A stretch of DNA of 64,000 nucleotides. Origin: Thalassobium sp. GTDB taxonomy: Bacteria; Pseudomonadota; Gammaproteobacteria; Pseudomonadales; Oceanobacteraceae. The position numbers and the translations under genes are program-made. The DNA lies in the NCBI GenBank assembly GCA_002733205.1, contig NVUW01000003.1, positions 1 through 64,000 on the forward strand, given 5' to 3'. Below, in pieces: positions 51,477 through 60,494 of this stretch. How positions within the stretch are numbered: the first letter of the stretch is position 1; every line of letters begins with the position of its first letter. The notes beneath the pieces are model-generated. The model was not told the DNA's origin, made no database searches, and saw only the letters and a program-made list of their open reading frames with translations.

Positions 51477-52529
51477 TTACAGCAGATTCAACAGCTGTTG
51501 CTGTATGAGAGAACGCCGCTGATTGAATTGTTCATCATTCTCAGCGCGGTTGAATGGCCCCTGCAAAGCCGCCAGACTCAAACGCTGCCATCCTGATGTA
51601 TTTAATTGTTTGCCTACCGCCGCAACCACTTCAGTCGCGGCTGCCCGGTCATTACAGACCAACAACGCATTGGCGCCGGCGTTCATTGCACAAGCGGCAC
51701 GTTCACCATAACCACCGACACTGGCCGCTCCGGCCATGGATAAATCATCACTGAAAATCACGCCGTTAAACTGCAGCTCGGTACGCAGAATATTTTGCAG
51801 CCACTGCGCAGAAAAACCGGCGGTATTGTCACTGTCGACCGCCGGATAAATCACATGCGCAGGCATAATACCGGCTAATAAACCCGCCGACATTAATGTC
51901 TGAAAAGGCTCGATATCATCGTTCAGCTCGATGCGGGAACGAGGATCAACCGGCAACGCCAGATGCGAATCGGCGGCAATGGCTCCGTGGCCGGGAAAGT
52001 GCTTTCCGACCGCCGCCATGCCGGCTTCATTCATCCCGCGCACAAAAGCGGAAGCCAGTGCGATAACGGTGGCTGCATCGTGACCAAAGGCACGGTCACC
52101 AATCACCTGTGATACATCGGTTTCAATATCCAGCACTGGCGCAAAGCTCAGGTGCACTCCCTGCTGACGCAGCTCGGCGGCCATCAGCCAGCCCAGTTCA
52201 TGGGCCAGAGTCAGCGCCTGTTCACGGTTGTGCTGATATTCTTTTTCCAGCGCCAGCATCGGCGGCAGGCGGGTAAACCCCTCGCGGAAACGCTGCACAC
52301 GACCGCCTTCCTGATCCACGCACAATAATAAATCGGGACGCAGACTGAGAATATCGCTGGTCAGCGCTCTCAGTTGCTGCGGCGACTGATAATTACGGGC
52401 AAAAAAGATTAATCCACAAATTTCCGGCTGCTGCAGAAATTCACGATCAGCGGCAGTTAATTCTGTGCCCTCAATATCGGCCACAACACCCACGTGTTGA
52501 TTCAGGTTGTGCATTACAGATTGCGGCAT
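51477..52529 (-). CDS. nagZ: Beta-N-acetylhexosaminidase NagZ
   Basis: Cytosolic enzyme removing GlcNAc from recycled muropeptides, which also feeds AmpC regulation. It is 350 aa, family GH3. Key segments are CVDQEGGRVQRF, VGKHFPGHGAIAADSH with the acid/base His loop, and FSDDLSMAG with the nucleophile Asp. The start at 52529, after GAGG, is preferred over ATG at 52514. It overlaps the end of the L,D-transpeptidase by 16 bases. Confidence 0.96.
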   Translation of the reverse strand: MPQSVMHNLNQHVGVVADIEGTELTAADREFLQQPEICGLIFFARNYQSPQQLRALTSDILSLRPDLLLCVDQEGGRVQRFREGFTRLPPMLALEKEYQHNREQALTLAHELGWLMAAELRQQGVHLSFAPVLDIETDVSQVIGDRAFGHDAATVIALASAFVRGMNEAGMAAVGKHFPGHGAIAADSHLALPVDPRSRIELNDDIEPFQTLMSAGLLAGIMPAHVIYPAVDSDNTAGFSAQWLQNILRTELQFNGVIFSDDLSMAGAASVGGYGERAACAMNAGANALLVCNDRAAATEVVAAVGKQLNTSGWQRLSLAALQGPFNRAENDEQFNQRRSLIQQQLLNLL

Positions 52530-53071
52530 GGAATCCTCGAAAAGCTGTGTTCCTGAATCCATACCGGCGTTCCGGCAGCGACCAGATCAAATAGTTCTGC
52601 AATATCGGCATTGCGCATACGGATACATCCATGGGACAAAGGCTGGCCCATCGGCTCAGAATCGGGGGTGCCATGTATGTAGATATAGCGGCGCATCGAA
52701 TCGACTTTCCCCAGACGATTAACCCCCACTTCCTGCCCCTGCAACCAAAGAATGCGGCTGAGAATCCAGTCACGCTGCGGATGTGCGGCTGCCAGCTCCG
52801 GTGAATATTGTTCTCCGGTGGGGCGGCGGCCAACAAATACCGTATTTAACGGCTGTGCACCGCCAATACAGGCACGGATACGATGCCAGCCTCGGGGAGT
52901 GCAGCCTGAGTTCTCCTGCTCGCCGGCACCATTAAGCGCCGTGGAAACCGGATAAAGATGGCAGATACCGGCACTGGAAACACGCAAGACCTGATCGGTA
53001 ATAGACACTTCGATCAGGGATGTCTCAGTAGCGGGTTGCGAAGAATGTGTTTGCGCAGCCATTGGCGCCAT
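52514..53071 (-). CDS. L,D-transpeptidase family protein lacking a visible signal peptide
   Basis: A 185-aa YkuD-domain protein with IHGTPDSEPMGQPLSHGCIR: His133, His147 and the nucleophile Cys149 are present. Such enzymes cross-link peptidoglycan or anchor proteins to it in the periplasm. No N-terminal hydrophobic export signal can be seen from either start codon. It may be exported in another way or act inside the cell. It is coupled to nagZ, so it belongs to a cell-wall group. Confidence 0.85.
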   Translation of the reverse strand: MAPMAAQTHSSQPATETSLIEVSITDQVLRVSSAGICHLYPVSTALNGAGEQENSGCTPRGWHRIRACIGGAQPLNTVFVGRRPTGEQYSPELAAAHPQRDWILSRILWLQGQEVGVNRLGKVDSMRRYIYIHGTPDSEPMGQPLSHGCIRMRNADIAELFDLVAAGTPVWIQEHSFSRIPCRNL

Positions 53072-53121
53072 AACAAAGGCCTGTTGGTAAATAAAGCGGA
53101 AAACGGGAATCCCGGCTCCGC

Positions 53122-53766
53122 TCAGCCAGCCTGATGCGGAGCGTTAAGACCGGATGCGAGGAAAGGTATCAATTTATCAACAACCTGCGCAATATCCGAT
53201 CCCTTACCCAGATCGTGTTCGGCCATCGCCGTCAGCGAATCGGCACCGGATAAGGTAAACACAGTAGCGCCCAACATAAAGTGAATGCGCCAGAAACGAT
53301 CTTCATCCGACAGCTCTGGCGTCGCCGCCGTGACCAGGCGCATAAAGGTTTTGAACACCGGACCATATTCTTTCTGCAAAAAGCGCCGTAAGTGACCCTG
53401 CCCCTGGGTATACGCCAGCCCCAGCAGACGCATAAAAATACCCAGGCGACGCGGACTGTCATGCCCGGCACGCAGCGCCGTCTGCGACAGCAGCATCAAT
53501 AGACCAGGTAGCTGCGGCACATGGCCATCCAACTGCGCCTGAACAGCATCCAGTTCCTGTTCAAGATCTTCACAGAACGGCGTCAGAAAGCGCGCGAACA
53601 CCGCCTGAATTAACGATTTCTTTGAGCCAAAGTGATAATTCACTGCCGCCAGATTCACACCCGCCTTGGTGGTGATATTCCGCAATGAGGTTTCGGCGAA
53701 GCCGCGCTCCGAAAACAACTCCTCTGCCGCATTCAGGATACTTTTTACCGTATCTTTCTGTGCCAT
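53122..53766 (-). CDS. psrA: TetR-family regulator PsrA
   Basis: A repressor/activator of fatty-acid metabolism and rpoS in Pseudomonas, relieved by long-chain fatty acids. It is 214 aa. The N-terminal helix-turn-helix region (FAETSLRNITTKAGVNLAAVNYHFGSKKSLI) is nearly that of PsrA. It is divergent from lexA as in Pseudomonas. A GAAAC-N4-GTTTC-like box is found at 53836-53849, 70 bp upstream, suggesting autoregulation. Confidence 0.9.
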   Translation of the reverse strand: MAQKDTVKSILNAAEELFSERGFAETSLRNITTKAGVNLAAVNYHFGSKKSLIQAVFARFLTPFCEDLEQELDAVQAQLDGHVPQLPGLLMLLSQTALRAGHDSPRRLGIFMRLLGLAYTQGQGHLRRFLQKEYGPVFKTFMRLVTAATPELSDEDRFWRIHFMLGATVFTLSGADSLTAMAEHDLGKGSDIAQVVDKLIPFLASGLNAPHQAG

Positions 53767-53835
53767 AACCCTGCATCTGCCCTATCACGCTGTCGCGGCT
53801 TTATTGCCATCGCCGACAGTACAAAACAACTGTTT

Positions 53836-53849
53836 CAAACATACGTTTA
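53836..53849 (-). promoter_or_regulatory. Candidate PsrA operator
   Basis: CAAAC-ATAC-GTTTA fits the reported PsrA consensus (G/C)AAAC-N2-4-GTTT(G/C) except for its last base. It lies 70 bp before psrA. Pseudomonas psrA is autorepressed through such a site. Confidence 0.65.
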
Positions 53850-53992
53850 AAACGAGATTTAGGCAACCCCATATAAGGCCAAAGGCTAAAAGCCTGATAC
53901 CGCCACCCTGCCATCCGCATACAGAATCAAATATGGCTGCAACAGAGGAATAAACAGACAGCAAAGAACAGGGGTTTACACTGGATAAAATA

Positions 53993-54008
53993 CTGTATAC
54001 ATTTACAC
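53993..54008 (+). promoter_or_regulatory. SOS box 1 (degenerate)
   Basis: CTGTATACATTTACAC matches the LexA consensus except for the final base of the right half. It overlaps the predicted -10 region (-35 TTTACA at 53975-53980). Confidence 0.7.
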
Positions 54009-54012
54009 CATA

Positions 54013-54028
54013 CTGTATGGATCAACAG
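54013..54028 (+). promoter_or_regulatory. SOS box 2
   Basis: CTGTATGGATCAACAG is a full CTG-N10-CAG LexA site, 20 bp centre to centre from box 1 and 14 bp before the lexA start. Confidence 0.88.
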
Positions 54029-54042
54029 ACTGGATAAGCATC

Positions 54043-54642
54043 ATGATCAAGCTCACGGCACGACAACAGCAGGTACTGGATTTCATCCGTTCCTCTCTGG
54101 AAGATACGGGATTTCCGCCCACCCGCGCCGAAATCGCCGCCGAACTGGGCTTTAAATCGCCTAACGCCGCCGAAGAACATTTAAAAGCACTGGCCCGCAA
54201 AGGTGCGATCGAAATCATGCCTGGCGCATCCCGTGGTCTGCGCATTGTTGAAGAACACAATCCGGGGCTGCCCATTGTTGGTCGTGTAGCCGCCGGTGAG
54301 CCTATTCTGGCGCAGGAACACATCGCCGATTATTGCGAAATTCCGCCCAGCTTCTTTCGCCCTTCTGCAGACTTCCTGCTCGAAGTTCAGGGCGACAGCA
54401 TGAAAAACATCGGCATTCTCGACGGCGACTATATTGCCGTACACAAAGCCGAAACCGCCCGTAATGGCGAAATTATCGTTGCCCGCGTCGATAACGAAGT
54501 CACGGTTAAGCGCTACGAGAAGAAGCGTAATCAGGTGATTCTGCACCCGGAAAATGACGACTTTAAGCCGATTGAAGTTGATTTACGGGAAACGGAATTT
54601 GCCGTTGAAGGTTTATACGTCGGCGTCGTACGCCGTAGCTAA
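54043..54642 (+). CDS. lexA: LexA repressor
   Basis: A 199-aa SOS repressor. The N-terminal winged helix binds the CTG-N10-CAG sites. The self-cleavage bond is Ala84-Gly85 (VAAGEP), and the dyad Ser119 (GDSM) and Lys156 (TVKRY) fall at the same numbers as in E. coli. Two SOS boxes in front show autorepression. The sulA-like gene follows 32 bases later without its own box, so it is SOS-controlled through read-through. Confidence 0.98.
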   Translation: MIKLTARQQQVLDFIRSSLEDTGFPPTRAEIAAELGFKSPNAAEEHLKALARKGAIEIMPGASRGLRIVEEHNPGLPIVGRVAAGEPILAQEHIADYCEIPPSFFRPSADFLLEVQGDSMKNIGILDGDYIAVHKAETARNGEIIVARVDNEVTVKRYEKKRNQVILHPENDDFKPIEVDLRETEFAVEGLYVGVVRRS

Positions 54643-54674
54643 CAGTAATTGTTCACAGGTTCGGGGTGATTGTT

Positions 54675-55121
54675 ATGCGTCAGTTATTACTCGGAATGGA
54701 AGAAGCCGGTTTGTCACTCAGCAGCCAGCGTCCAGGCAGATTAACGCCAACCGCAGGCAATGCGCTGCGCGGCAGCCTGACGGAAGTTATCGTCAGTGAA
54801 GGGGGCGCAATTCAACCAATGCACCTGCTGCCGATGCTGGCACAGTGCAACGCACATAAACGCTGGCTGATGTGGCTCAGCCCGCATCGTCCAATGAATA
54901 AGAGCTGGCTGGAAAGCATGGGCCTGCAACATTCACCGGTGATTCATCTCGACCTGTGTAACGATACCCAGCTGGCGCTGTGCAGCAAAGTACTCGCCGC
55001 CGGCAACAGCCATATGATTGTTGAATGGCAGGGAGAACTGAGCAGCCGCGAACGCCAGGTTATCCGCCAGCAGGCTGACCAGAGTGGCAGTCATCTGGTG
55101 CTGATTCAGCGTCGCCCCTGA
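54675..55121 (+). CDS. sulA: SulA-like SOS cell-division inhibitor
   Basis: A 148-aa protein; in relatives this position after lexA holds sulA, which blocks FtsZ ring assembly during DNA damage. The centre (MLAQCNAHKRWLMWLSPHRPMNKSWLESMGL) matches the RecA-like SulA fold. The ATG at 54675 follows GGGG eight bases before it; a GTG at 54666 is possible. It is co-transcribed with lexA, and the long terminator hairpin follows. Confidence 0.85.
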   Translation: MRQLLLGMEEAGLSLSSQRPGRLTPTAGNALRGSLTEVIVSEGGAIQPMHLLPMLAQCNAHKRWLMWLSPHRPMNKSWLESMGLQHSPVIHLDLCNDTQLALCSKVLAAGNSHMIVEWQGELSSRERQVIRQQADQSGSHLVLIQRRP

Positions 55122-55143
55122 GCGATATCGCCTTTAACAACAT

Positions 55144-55196
55144 GAAGCAGACATAAAAAAGCCCTGAGATTATCAGGGCTTTTTTATGTCTGCTTC
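55144..55196. terminator. Long perfect bidirectional hairpin after sulA
   Basis: 24-nt exact arms (55144-55167 and 55173-55196) around the loop GATTA, with A6/T6 tracts. It separates the sulA and 83-aa genes, which converge. It resembles the 26-bp hairpin after sbcB in its build. Confidence 0.85.
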
Positions 55197-55244
55197 AGAC
55201 GGATGACAAACATGCATCAGTCTGCCAACCGGATTAAACAGCGT

Positions 55245-55496
55245 TCAGTGCAGACGCTGCTGATATTCCGGCGTATCAAAATCTTCGCGTTCGACTTCCA
55301 TGCCGGAGAGTTCGCCCACTTTGCGCACTCCCGCTTCCAGCATCACCCGCGCAACATCCATATGATGTGCCTGCAGGCTGGCCTTGGCATCCTCGGAAAA
55401 ATGAATACACACCAGCGCATCGCTGTCCTGATCGTCGGCACGACGCAGGGCGATGTCGCCATTGGAAAGTTCTACGATTTCAAAAAAGCGCGCCAT
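55245..55496 (-). CDS. Conserved small protein, 83 aa
   Basis: A soluble 83-aa protein with a compact alpha/beta-like pattern (FFEIVELSNGDIALRRADD). The function is unknown. A similar small gene lies near lexA-sulA-topA in Pseudomonas (PA3009). GAGAGG precedes the start. It has its own spacing from the next gene, where a 13-bp hairpin lies. Confidence 0.7.
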   Translation of the reverse strand: MARFFEIVELSNGDIALRRADDQDSDALVCIHFSEDAKASLQAHHMDVARVMLEAGVRKVGELSGMEVEREDFDTPEYQQRLH

Positions 55497-55558
55497 AACC
55501 GCCTCTCAAAACTGGGCGCGGGAGTGTATCACAGGATCTTTTCAATAGCTTGGCAGAC

Positions 55559-55598
55559 ACACAGAACCGTTAGTAATAAAAAGTAAACGGTTCTGTGT
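55559..55598 (-). terminator. Hairpin downstream of the DUF6586 gene
   Basis: ACACAGAACCGTT (55559-55571) pairs with AACGGTTCTGTGT (55586-55598) around a 14-nt AT-rich loop. It lies 20 bases beyond the DUF6586 stop. It lacks a clear T run, so its terminator role is uncertain. Confidence 0.55.
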
Positions 55599-55617
55599 AA
55601 ACAGGCAGAGTCGCGCC

Positions 55618-56097
55618 TCAACTTTCCTGACGATTAGCACGCTGGCCGTCGATCAGCCGGGTCAGATCGAGCAGCCAACCGGCTACCGGAGACTCAGGTG
55701 TTGCGACCAGTGCAATTTTAACCGGCGCATCCATTGTCTGTACCACCTGTGCTGGCTGGTTAAGACCGGCTGGCCGGGTCTGTGCGTCGGCAGCGGCCAG
55801 CATCTGCGCCAGCCAGGAAAAGCCATCATCCGCCAACTGTTGCAGTTCACGCATTTCGCCAGTCGTCATAGGCGCATGCTGCAGCAACTCCGCTAACGAA
55901 CGCACCGGCTGGCGATACGCCACCATATCGCCCAGCTCAGCCAGATAAGACAACCAGGCGTCACGCAGTTGATACAAAGCACTCTCTTCCAGCGCCTGTT
56001 GTAATACCGGCGGCGCCGACTGTACCTCGGCCAGCTGTGCTAACAGCAGACGGCATTGGTAGAGTTTCTGATTGGTAAAACCGATCCACTGGGACAT
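55618..56097 (-). CDS. DUF6586 family protein
   Basis: A 159-aa soluble, mostly helical protein. It starts MSQWIGFTNQKLYQCRLLL and has a mid-region LYQLRDAWLSYLAELGDM. A related gene lies at this place in Pseudomonas (PA3010). No enzyme motif is visible, and the function is unknown. The yfaZ gene ends 33 bases upstream on the same strand, so the two may be co-transcribed. Confidence 0.7.
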   Translation of the reverse strand: MSQWIGFTNQKLYQCRLLLAQLAEVQSAPPVLQQALEESALYQLRDAWLSYLAELGDMVAYRQPVRSLAELLQHAPMTTGEMRELQQLADDGFSWLAQMLAAADAQTRPAGLNQPAQVVQTMDAPVKIALVATPESPVAGWLLDLTRLIDGQRANRQES

Positions 56098-56130
56098 AGC
56101 GCCTACCCGGGCTGAAAAACAAGAATCCGA

Positions 56131-56703
56131 TTAAAAATCGATGGTCAGACCGAAGTGAGCACCATCGCCCAATTTGTAGCGGTCATTAATATCTTCGATA
56201 CGAATGGTGTTATAGCGATAACCCGCATAAATACGCGCCGTAGGCAGCAGACTGAACTGCAAACGGATATCGCTGTTGATCATATTTTCAGCATCGCCGA
56301 AGGACACCACCGGCGGTGCGTAATAAGCATAGCCAGCAAGTCCGACATCCGGAGCTGCCGGAAAGCTGTAGCGGAAAAAGCCACCCACACCCATCGCTGC
56401 ACCATCATAATCATCGGTGGTGAAGGCAAACAATTTTGCACCAACACCAATATACAGATGGCTGCTTGATGGGCGTACATCCACCACATGCAGACCGGCA
56501 GACACCATATCACCGTCATCTTCATGATGCAGAGCAGCCAGATTAATGTGCAGACCAGAACCCATCTGAGTGGCATCGTAAGCAACGCGGGCGACATCAT
56601 CGGCCAGGCTGATATCCAGCGAGCCACCGGCTTGCGCCAGCGTCGGTAAAACCAGAGCACCAGCAGTCAGAAATCCCTGAGCGGCCAAACGCAACGTTTT
56701 CAT
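56131..56703 (-). CDS. YfaZ family outer-membrane protein
   Basis: A 190-aa outer-membrane barrel candidate. A signal peptide ends near AQAGGS; the rest has alternating strands and ends LTIDF, a typical outer-membrane C-terminus. GVGAKLFAFTTDDYDG and RIYAGYRYNTI match YfaZ. The function of the family is unknown. The ATG at 56703 follows GGGGA. Confidence 0.8.
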   Translation of the reverse strand: MKTLRLAAQGFLTAGALVLPTLAQAGGSLDISLADDVARVAYDATQMGSGLHINLAALHHEDDGDMVSAGLHVVDVRPSSSHLYIGVGAKLFAFTTDDYDGAAMGVGGFFRYSFPAAPDVGLAGYAYYAPPVVSFGDAENMINSDIRLQFSLLPTARIYAGYRYNTIRIEDINDRYKLGDGAHFGLTIDF

Positions 56704-56823
56704 ATTTTTCCCCAATGATCAGATCACAACATCGGCTGCTGAGCGGATAATCCGTCACTGTTCTCCCGATAATCAGAGAGCAACAGACAGCAGCTGATTT
56801 TTATTTGCCGGCATAATAGCAGT

Positions 56824-56854
56824 GCGGCGGCAGTGGTTAAACCACGGCCGCCGC
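56824..56854. other. GC-rich hairpin between htpG and yfaZ
   Basis: GCGGCGGC (56824-56831) pairs with GCCGCCGC (56847-56854), with an inner GTGG/CCAC extension. It lies 55 bases after the htpG stop. There is no T run on the minus strand; it could still stabilise or end the mRNA. Confidence 0.5.
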
Positions 56855-56908
56855 AACCAGAGCCTGTTAACACGGATTAACAGACACTATGACCAGTAAA
56901 AGTCGCTG

Positions 56909-58810
56909 TTAACGCATCAGATCAAGCAACAGTTTGTTCAGACGGGCGACATATTCTGCCGGCTGCTTTAACTGGCTGCCTTCCGCCAACTGTGCCTGCG
57001 CATAAATAACCTGCGCCAGCTCAGCAAAACGGCTGTCGTCCTGCTCACTGTCAAGACGCTGGATCAGCGGGTGCGACGGATTAATTTCCAACGCAGTTTC
57101 AGGCTCAGGAACCGCCTGCCCTGCGGCTTCCATCAGACGACGCATATGGCCACCCATATCGTATTGGCCCACCACCAGACAAGCCGGTGAATCGGTCAGA
57201 CGGGAACTGACACGGACGTTTTTAACGTCACCATCCAACGCCTTCTGCACGCGTTCAACCAGATCTTTATGGGTTTCTTCCAGCGCTTTTTGCTGTTCTT
57301 TTTCTTCCGCATCGGCCAGTTCATCCAGATCCAGTTCACCTTTGGTGACATCCTGGAAGACTTTACCATCGAAATCCGTCAGGTGACCGACCATCCATTC
57401 GTCAACGCGATCGGTCAGCAGCAGAACTTCAACCCCTTTGGTGCGGAAATATTCCAGGTGCGGGCTGCTGGATACCGCGGCATAGTTGTCGCCGGTGATG
57501 TAGTAAATCTTTTTCTGACCTTCACGCATGCGCGCAATGTAGTCTTCCAGACCCACATTCTGTACCGCACTGTCACTCTTGGTGGTGGCAAAGCGGAACA
57601 GTTTGGCGATTTTTTCACGGTTAGCGAAATCTTCCGCCGGACCTTCTTTCAGCACATCACCAAATTCGTCCCAGAAGCTCTGGTATTTTTCCGGCTCGTT
57701 TTTCGCCAGTTTATCCAGCGAGTCCAGCACACGTTTCACCAGGGCGCTGCGCAGGCTGTCGACCTGTTTGTCTTTCTGCAGAATTTCGCGTGACACGTTC
57801 AGCGACAGATCATTGGAATCCAGCACACCTTTGACAAAACGCAGGTACAACGGCAGGAACTGCTCAGCATCGTCCATAATAAACACGCGCTGCACATACA
57901 GTTTCAGACCACGGGTCGCTTCGCGGTTCCAGATATCGAACGGCGCTTTGGCCGGAATATACAGCAGGCTGGTGTAATCCAGTTTGCCTTCCACACGGTT
58001 GTGCAACCACAGCAGCGGGTCATTCCAGTCGTGTGAAACGTGCTTGTAAAACTCTTTATATTCGTCGTCGCTCAGATCGGATTTGCTGCGCGTCCACAGC
58101 GCTTTGGCCTGGTTAACCGCTTCCGGAATCTGTTTATTCTCACCATCAGCGTCATCTTCACTGACTTCCTGCGGCAGATACACCGGCACAGCAATATGGT
58201 CTGAATATTTTTTAATCAGCGAACGCAGACGGAAACTGTCAGCAAATTCACCATCGTCTTCTTTCAGATGCAGAGTAATGCGGGTGCCGCGTTCAGCTTT
58301 GTCGATGCTTTCCAGAGTGAATTCACCCTCACCGGCCGATTCCCAGCACACACCATCGGCGGCATCATCACCGGCACGGCGGGTTTCTACGGTCACTTTG
58401 TCGGCAACGATAAAGGCCGAATAAAAACCAACCCCGAACTGGCCAATCAGTTGCGAATCTTTCTTCTGATCACCGCTCAGTTTGCTGAGAAATTCTGCGG
58501 TGCCGGATTTGGCAATGGTGCCGAGGTGATTGATCACCTCTTCACGGTTCATACCGATACCATTATCTTCGATGGTCAGAGTACGGGCTTCTGTATCGAA
58601 ATCGATGTGCACACCCAACTCTGCGTTTCCTTCAAACAGAGCATCGTTCTGCAGAGCTTCAAAACGCAGCTTGTCGCAGGCGTCTGAAGCGTTGGAAATC
58701 AACTCACGCAGAAAAATCTCTTTGTTGGAATACAAAGAGTGAATCATCAAATGCAGCAGTTGTTTAACTTCGGTTTTAAAACCCAAGGTTTCTTTGCTGG
58801 CTGCGGTCAT
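56909..58810 (-). CDS. htpG: Molecular chaperone HtpG (Hsp90)
   Basis: An ATP-dependent cytosolic Hsp90, 633 aa. The N-terminal ATPase holds [17 protein letters not shown] and [11 protein letters not shown], followed by the middle and dimerisation domains. The start at 58810 follows AAGGAG and begins [19 protein letters not shown], the conserved N-terminus. A near-consensus sigma-32 promoter lies inside the end of the preceding thiDE gene (58853-58880), giving heat-shock control independent of the thiamin operon. Confidence 0.98.
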   Translation of the reverse strand: MTAASKETLGFKTEVKQLLHLMIHSLYSNKEIFLRELISNASDACDKLRFEALQNDALFEGNAELGVHIDFDTEARTLTIEDNGIGMNREEVINHLGTIAKSGTAEFLSKLSGDQKKDSQLIGQFGVGFYSAFIVADKVTVETRRAGDDAADGVCWESAGEGEFTLESIDKAERGTRITLHLKEDDGEFADSFRLRSLIKKYSDHIAVPVYLPQEVSEDDADGENKQIPEAVNQAKALWTRSKSDLSDDEYKEFYKHVSHDWNDPLLWLHNRVEGKLDYTSLLYIPAKAPFDIWNREATRGLKLYVQRVFIMDDAEQFLPLYLRFVKGVLDSNDLSLNVSREILQKDKQVDSLRSALVKRVLDSLDKLAKNEPEKYQSFWDEFGDVLKEGPAEDFANREKIAKLFRFATTKSDSAVQNVGLEDYIARMREGQKKIYYITGDNYAAVSSSPHLEYFRTKGVEVLLLTDRVDEWMVGHLTDFDGKVFQDVTKGELDLDELADAEEKEQQKALEETHKDLVERVQKALDGDVKNVRVSSRLTDSPACLVVGQYDMGGHMRRLMEAAGQAVPEPETALEINPSHPLIQRLDSEQDDSRFAELAQVIYAQAQLAEGSQLKQPAEYVARLNKLLLDLMR

Positions 58811-58850
58811 GTTCGTCTCCTTTACAACGCGCCATAAAAAACAGTGTTGT

Positions 58851-60494
58851 TTAAATGGGGTCGCAACAGAGCATTTCAAGCGCTGGCATGCACTTACGCA
58901 AATCGGCCAGACGTTGCGGCAACCCGGCGTCGTTCGCCAGCTCGGTGACAATGGCAACCGAGCCGATACCGGTTGCCACCACCGGAGCCACATTGGCTGC
59001 GGTAATCCCGCCAATACAGGTCAGCCGCTGCCCTTCAATACGCTCAGCAAAACGCGTCACCCAGATGTTCAGCTGCTCAAGCCCCAGCGGGTTATAGCGC
59101 AACACCTTCGACAGTGGTGTAAACACCGGGCCAAAGGCGATATACGACGGGTTAACGCCGCGTGCGCGGGCAATTTCCCAGTCGCTGTGGGTACTGATGC
59201 CCAGCGCGATGCCCGCTTCGGCCAGTGCCTGCAGATCGGCTGTTAGCAGATCTTCCTGCCCCAGATGCACACCAAAAGCGCCCAACTCCAGCGCCAGCTG
59301 CCAGTCGTCGTTGATAAACAAAGGCACTGAGGCCTCTGCAGCACAACGGATGGCTTGCGCCGTCTGCGCTTTGTAGTCATCAGCGGGATTTTTTACCCGC
59401 CACTGCAGACTGTCGATACCCAGCGTCAGCAAACGTTTAAGATGCGGCAGATTATCCACCAGCCCATAAAGCCCCAGAGGCTGCTGCAAGCGCGGAAAAT
59501 GCGGCGGTGCTGGCTGCGCCTGTGCAGGAACCACCTGCGGCCAATCTTCGGCCACCGACTCACTCAGCGGGCGCGCCCAGGCATTGTGGTAACCATTGGC
59601 GCGCTCACTGGCCGAACGGATTGCCAGACGCACCGCCGCCACCGCTCTGGTCAGGGCATCGTACAGCGTATGACCCTGCGCCAGACCGCAGGCAATGGCA
59701 CTGGCCAGATGACAGCCGGTACCGTGCGCCTTGAGCGGTAAGCGCTGGTGGCGGAATACAGAAGCCCTCAATAAATCCGGGCCGGGTAGCTGATCACCGA
59801 AAGCGTCTGCAGAAGCATTCAGAGGAGCCGTAAAGAACGCATCCTGAATCCATTCTTCAGATTCCGCACTGCCAGCCTGAGCGCTGTCGCCGCCGGTAAT
59901 CAGCAGATGCTTAACACCCAAAGCCTGCAGTGCGGCGGCGGTTGCAGTTGAATTTACTGTTGGATATGGATGTCCAGCTGCGCCGCAGTCAGTCAGCAGC
60001 TGGCCATATTCATTATCCTGCGGCTGCAATAACGCCAGCAGCGCCTGTGCTTCTGCCAGATTCGGCGTCAGTACATCAACCCGCTGCAGCAGGGCCTGCA
60101 ATGCGTCTTTCGGCCAGTTGGCCTGGGGTAAACCGCCCTGCGAGGCCGACAGCACCGGGTCCCAGATCACGGGGCCTGCGTATTCCTGCAGTTTTTCCAG
60201 CAACCAGGGCAGCAGCAGATTGCCCGGTGGCAACCAGCCGATTTTAATCGCCTGCGGCCAGCCGTCAGCTTTCAGGCTCTGCCATTGCTGTTCCAGCATC
60301 GCCCGCGACAGCACTTCAACGGCCTGCACACCCTGACTGTTCTGCGCAGTAATGGCACAGATCAGCGTGGCACAATCGGTATCCAGCGCCCGCGCCATGG
60401 TTAAATCGGCCTGACTGCCGGCGCCGGCACTGCAGTCGGAGGCGGCAATGCTCCAGATTTTTGCCCGGCTCACCGGGCCTGAAATACGGCTCAT
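58851..60494 (-). CDS. thiDE: Bifunctional HMP-P kinase / thiamin phosphate synthase
   Basis: A 547-aa fusion. The N-terminal part (about 1-300) is a divergent ThiD kinase: [16 protein letters not shown], later [14 protein letters not shown]. The C-terminal part (about 340-547) is Thi[33 protein letters not shown] and GGI. It makes HMP-PP and joins it with the thiazole to thiamin phosphate. It overlaps thiG by four bases. Its final codons contain the htpG heat-shock promoter. Confidence 0.9.
   Translation of the reverse strand: MSRISGPVSRAKIWSIAASDCSAGAGSQADLTMARALDTDCATLICAITAQNSQGVQAVEVLSRAMLEQQWQSLKADGWPQAIKIGWLPPGNLLLPWLLEKLQEYAGPVIWDPVLSASQGGLPQANWPKDALQALLQRVDVLTPNLAEAQALLALLQPQDNEYGQLLTDCGAAGHPYPTVNSTATAAALQALGVKHLLITGGDSAQAGSAESEEWIQDAFFTAPLNASADAFGDQLPGPDLLRASVFRHQRLPLKAHGTGCHLASAIACGLAQGHTLYDALTRAVAAVRLAIRSASERANGYHNAWARPLSESVAEDWPQVVPAQAQPAPPHFPRLQQPLGLYGLVDNLPHLKRLLTLGIDSLQWRVKNPADDYKAQTAQAIRCAAEASVPLFINDDWQLALELGAFGVHLGQEDLLTADLQALAEAGIALGISTHSDWEIARARGVNPSYIAFGPVFTPLSKVLRYNPLGLEQLNIWVTRFAERIEGQRLTCIGGITAANVAPVVATGIGSVAIVTELANDAGLPQRLADLRKCMPALEMLCCDPI
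58853..58880 (-). promoter_or_regulatory. Sigma-32 heat-shock promoter of htpG
   Basis: On the minus strand CTTGAA (58875-58880), a 14-base spacer, then CCCCATTT (58853-58860). This fits the sigma-32 consensus closely. It overlaps the last codons of thiDE, with the start about 40 bases before htpG. Confidence 0.85.
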
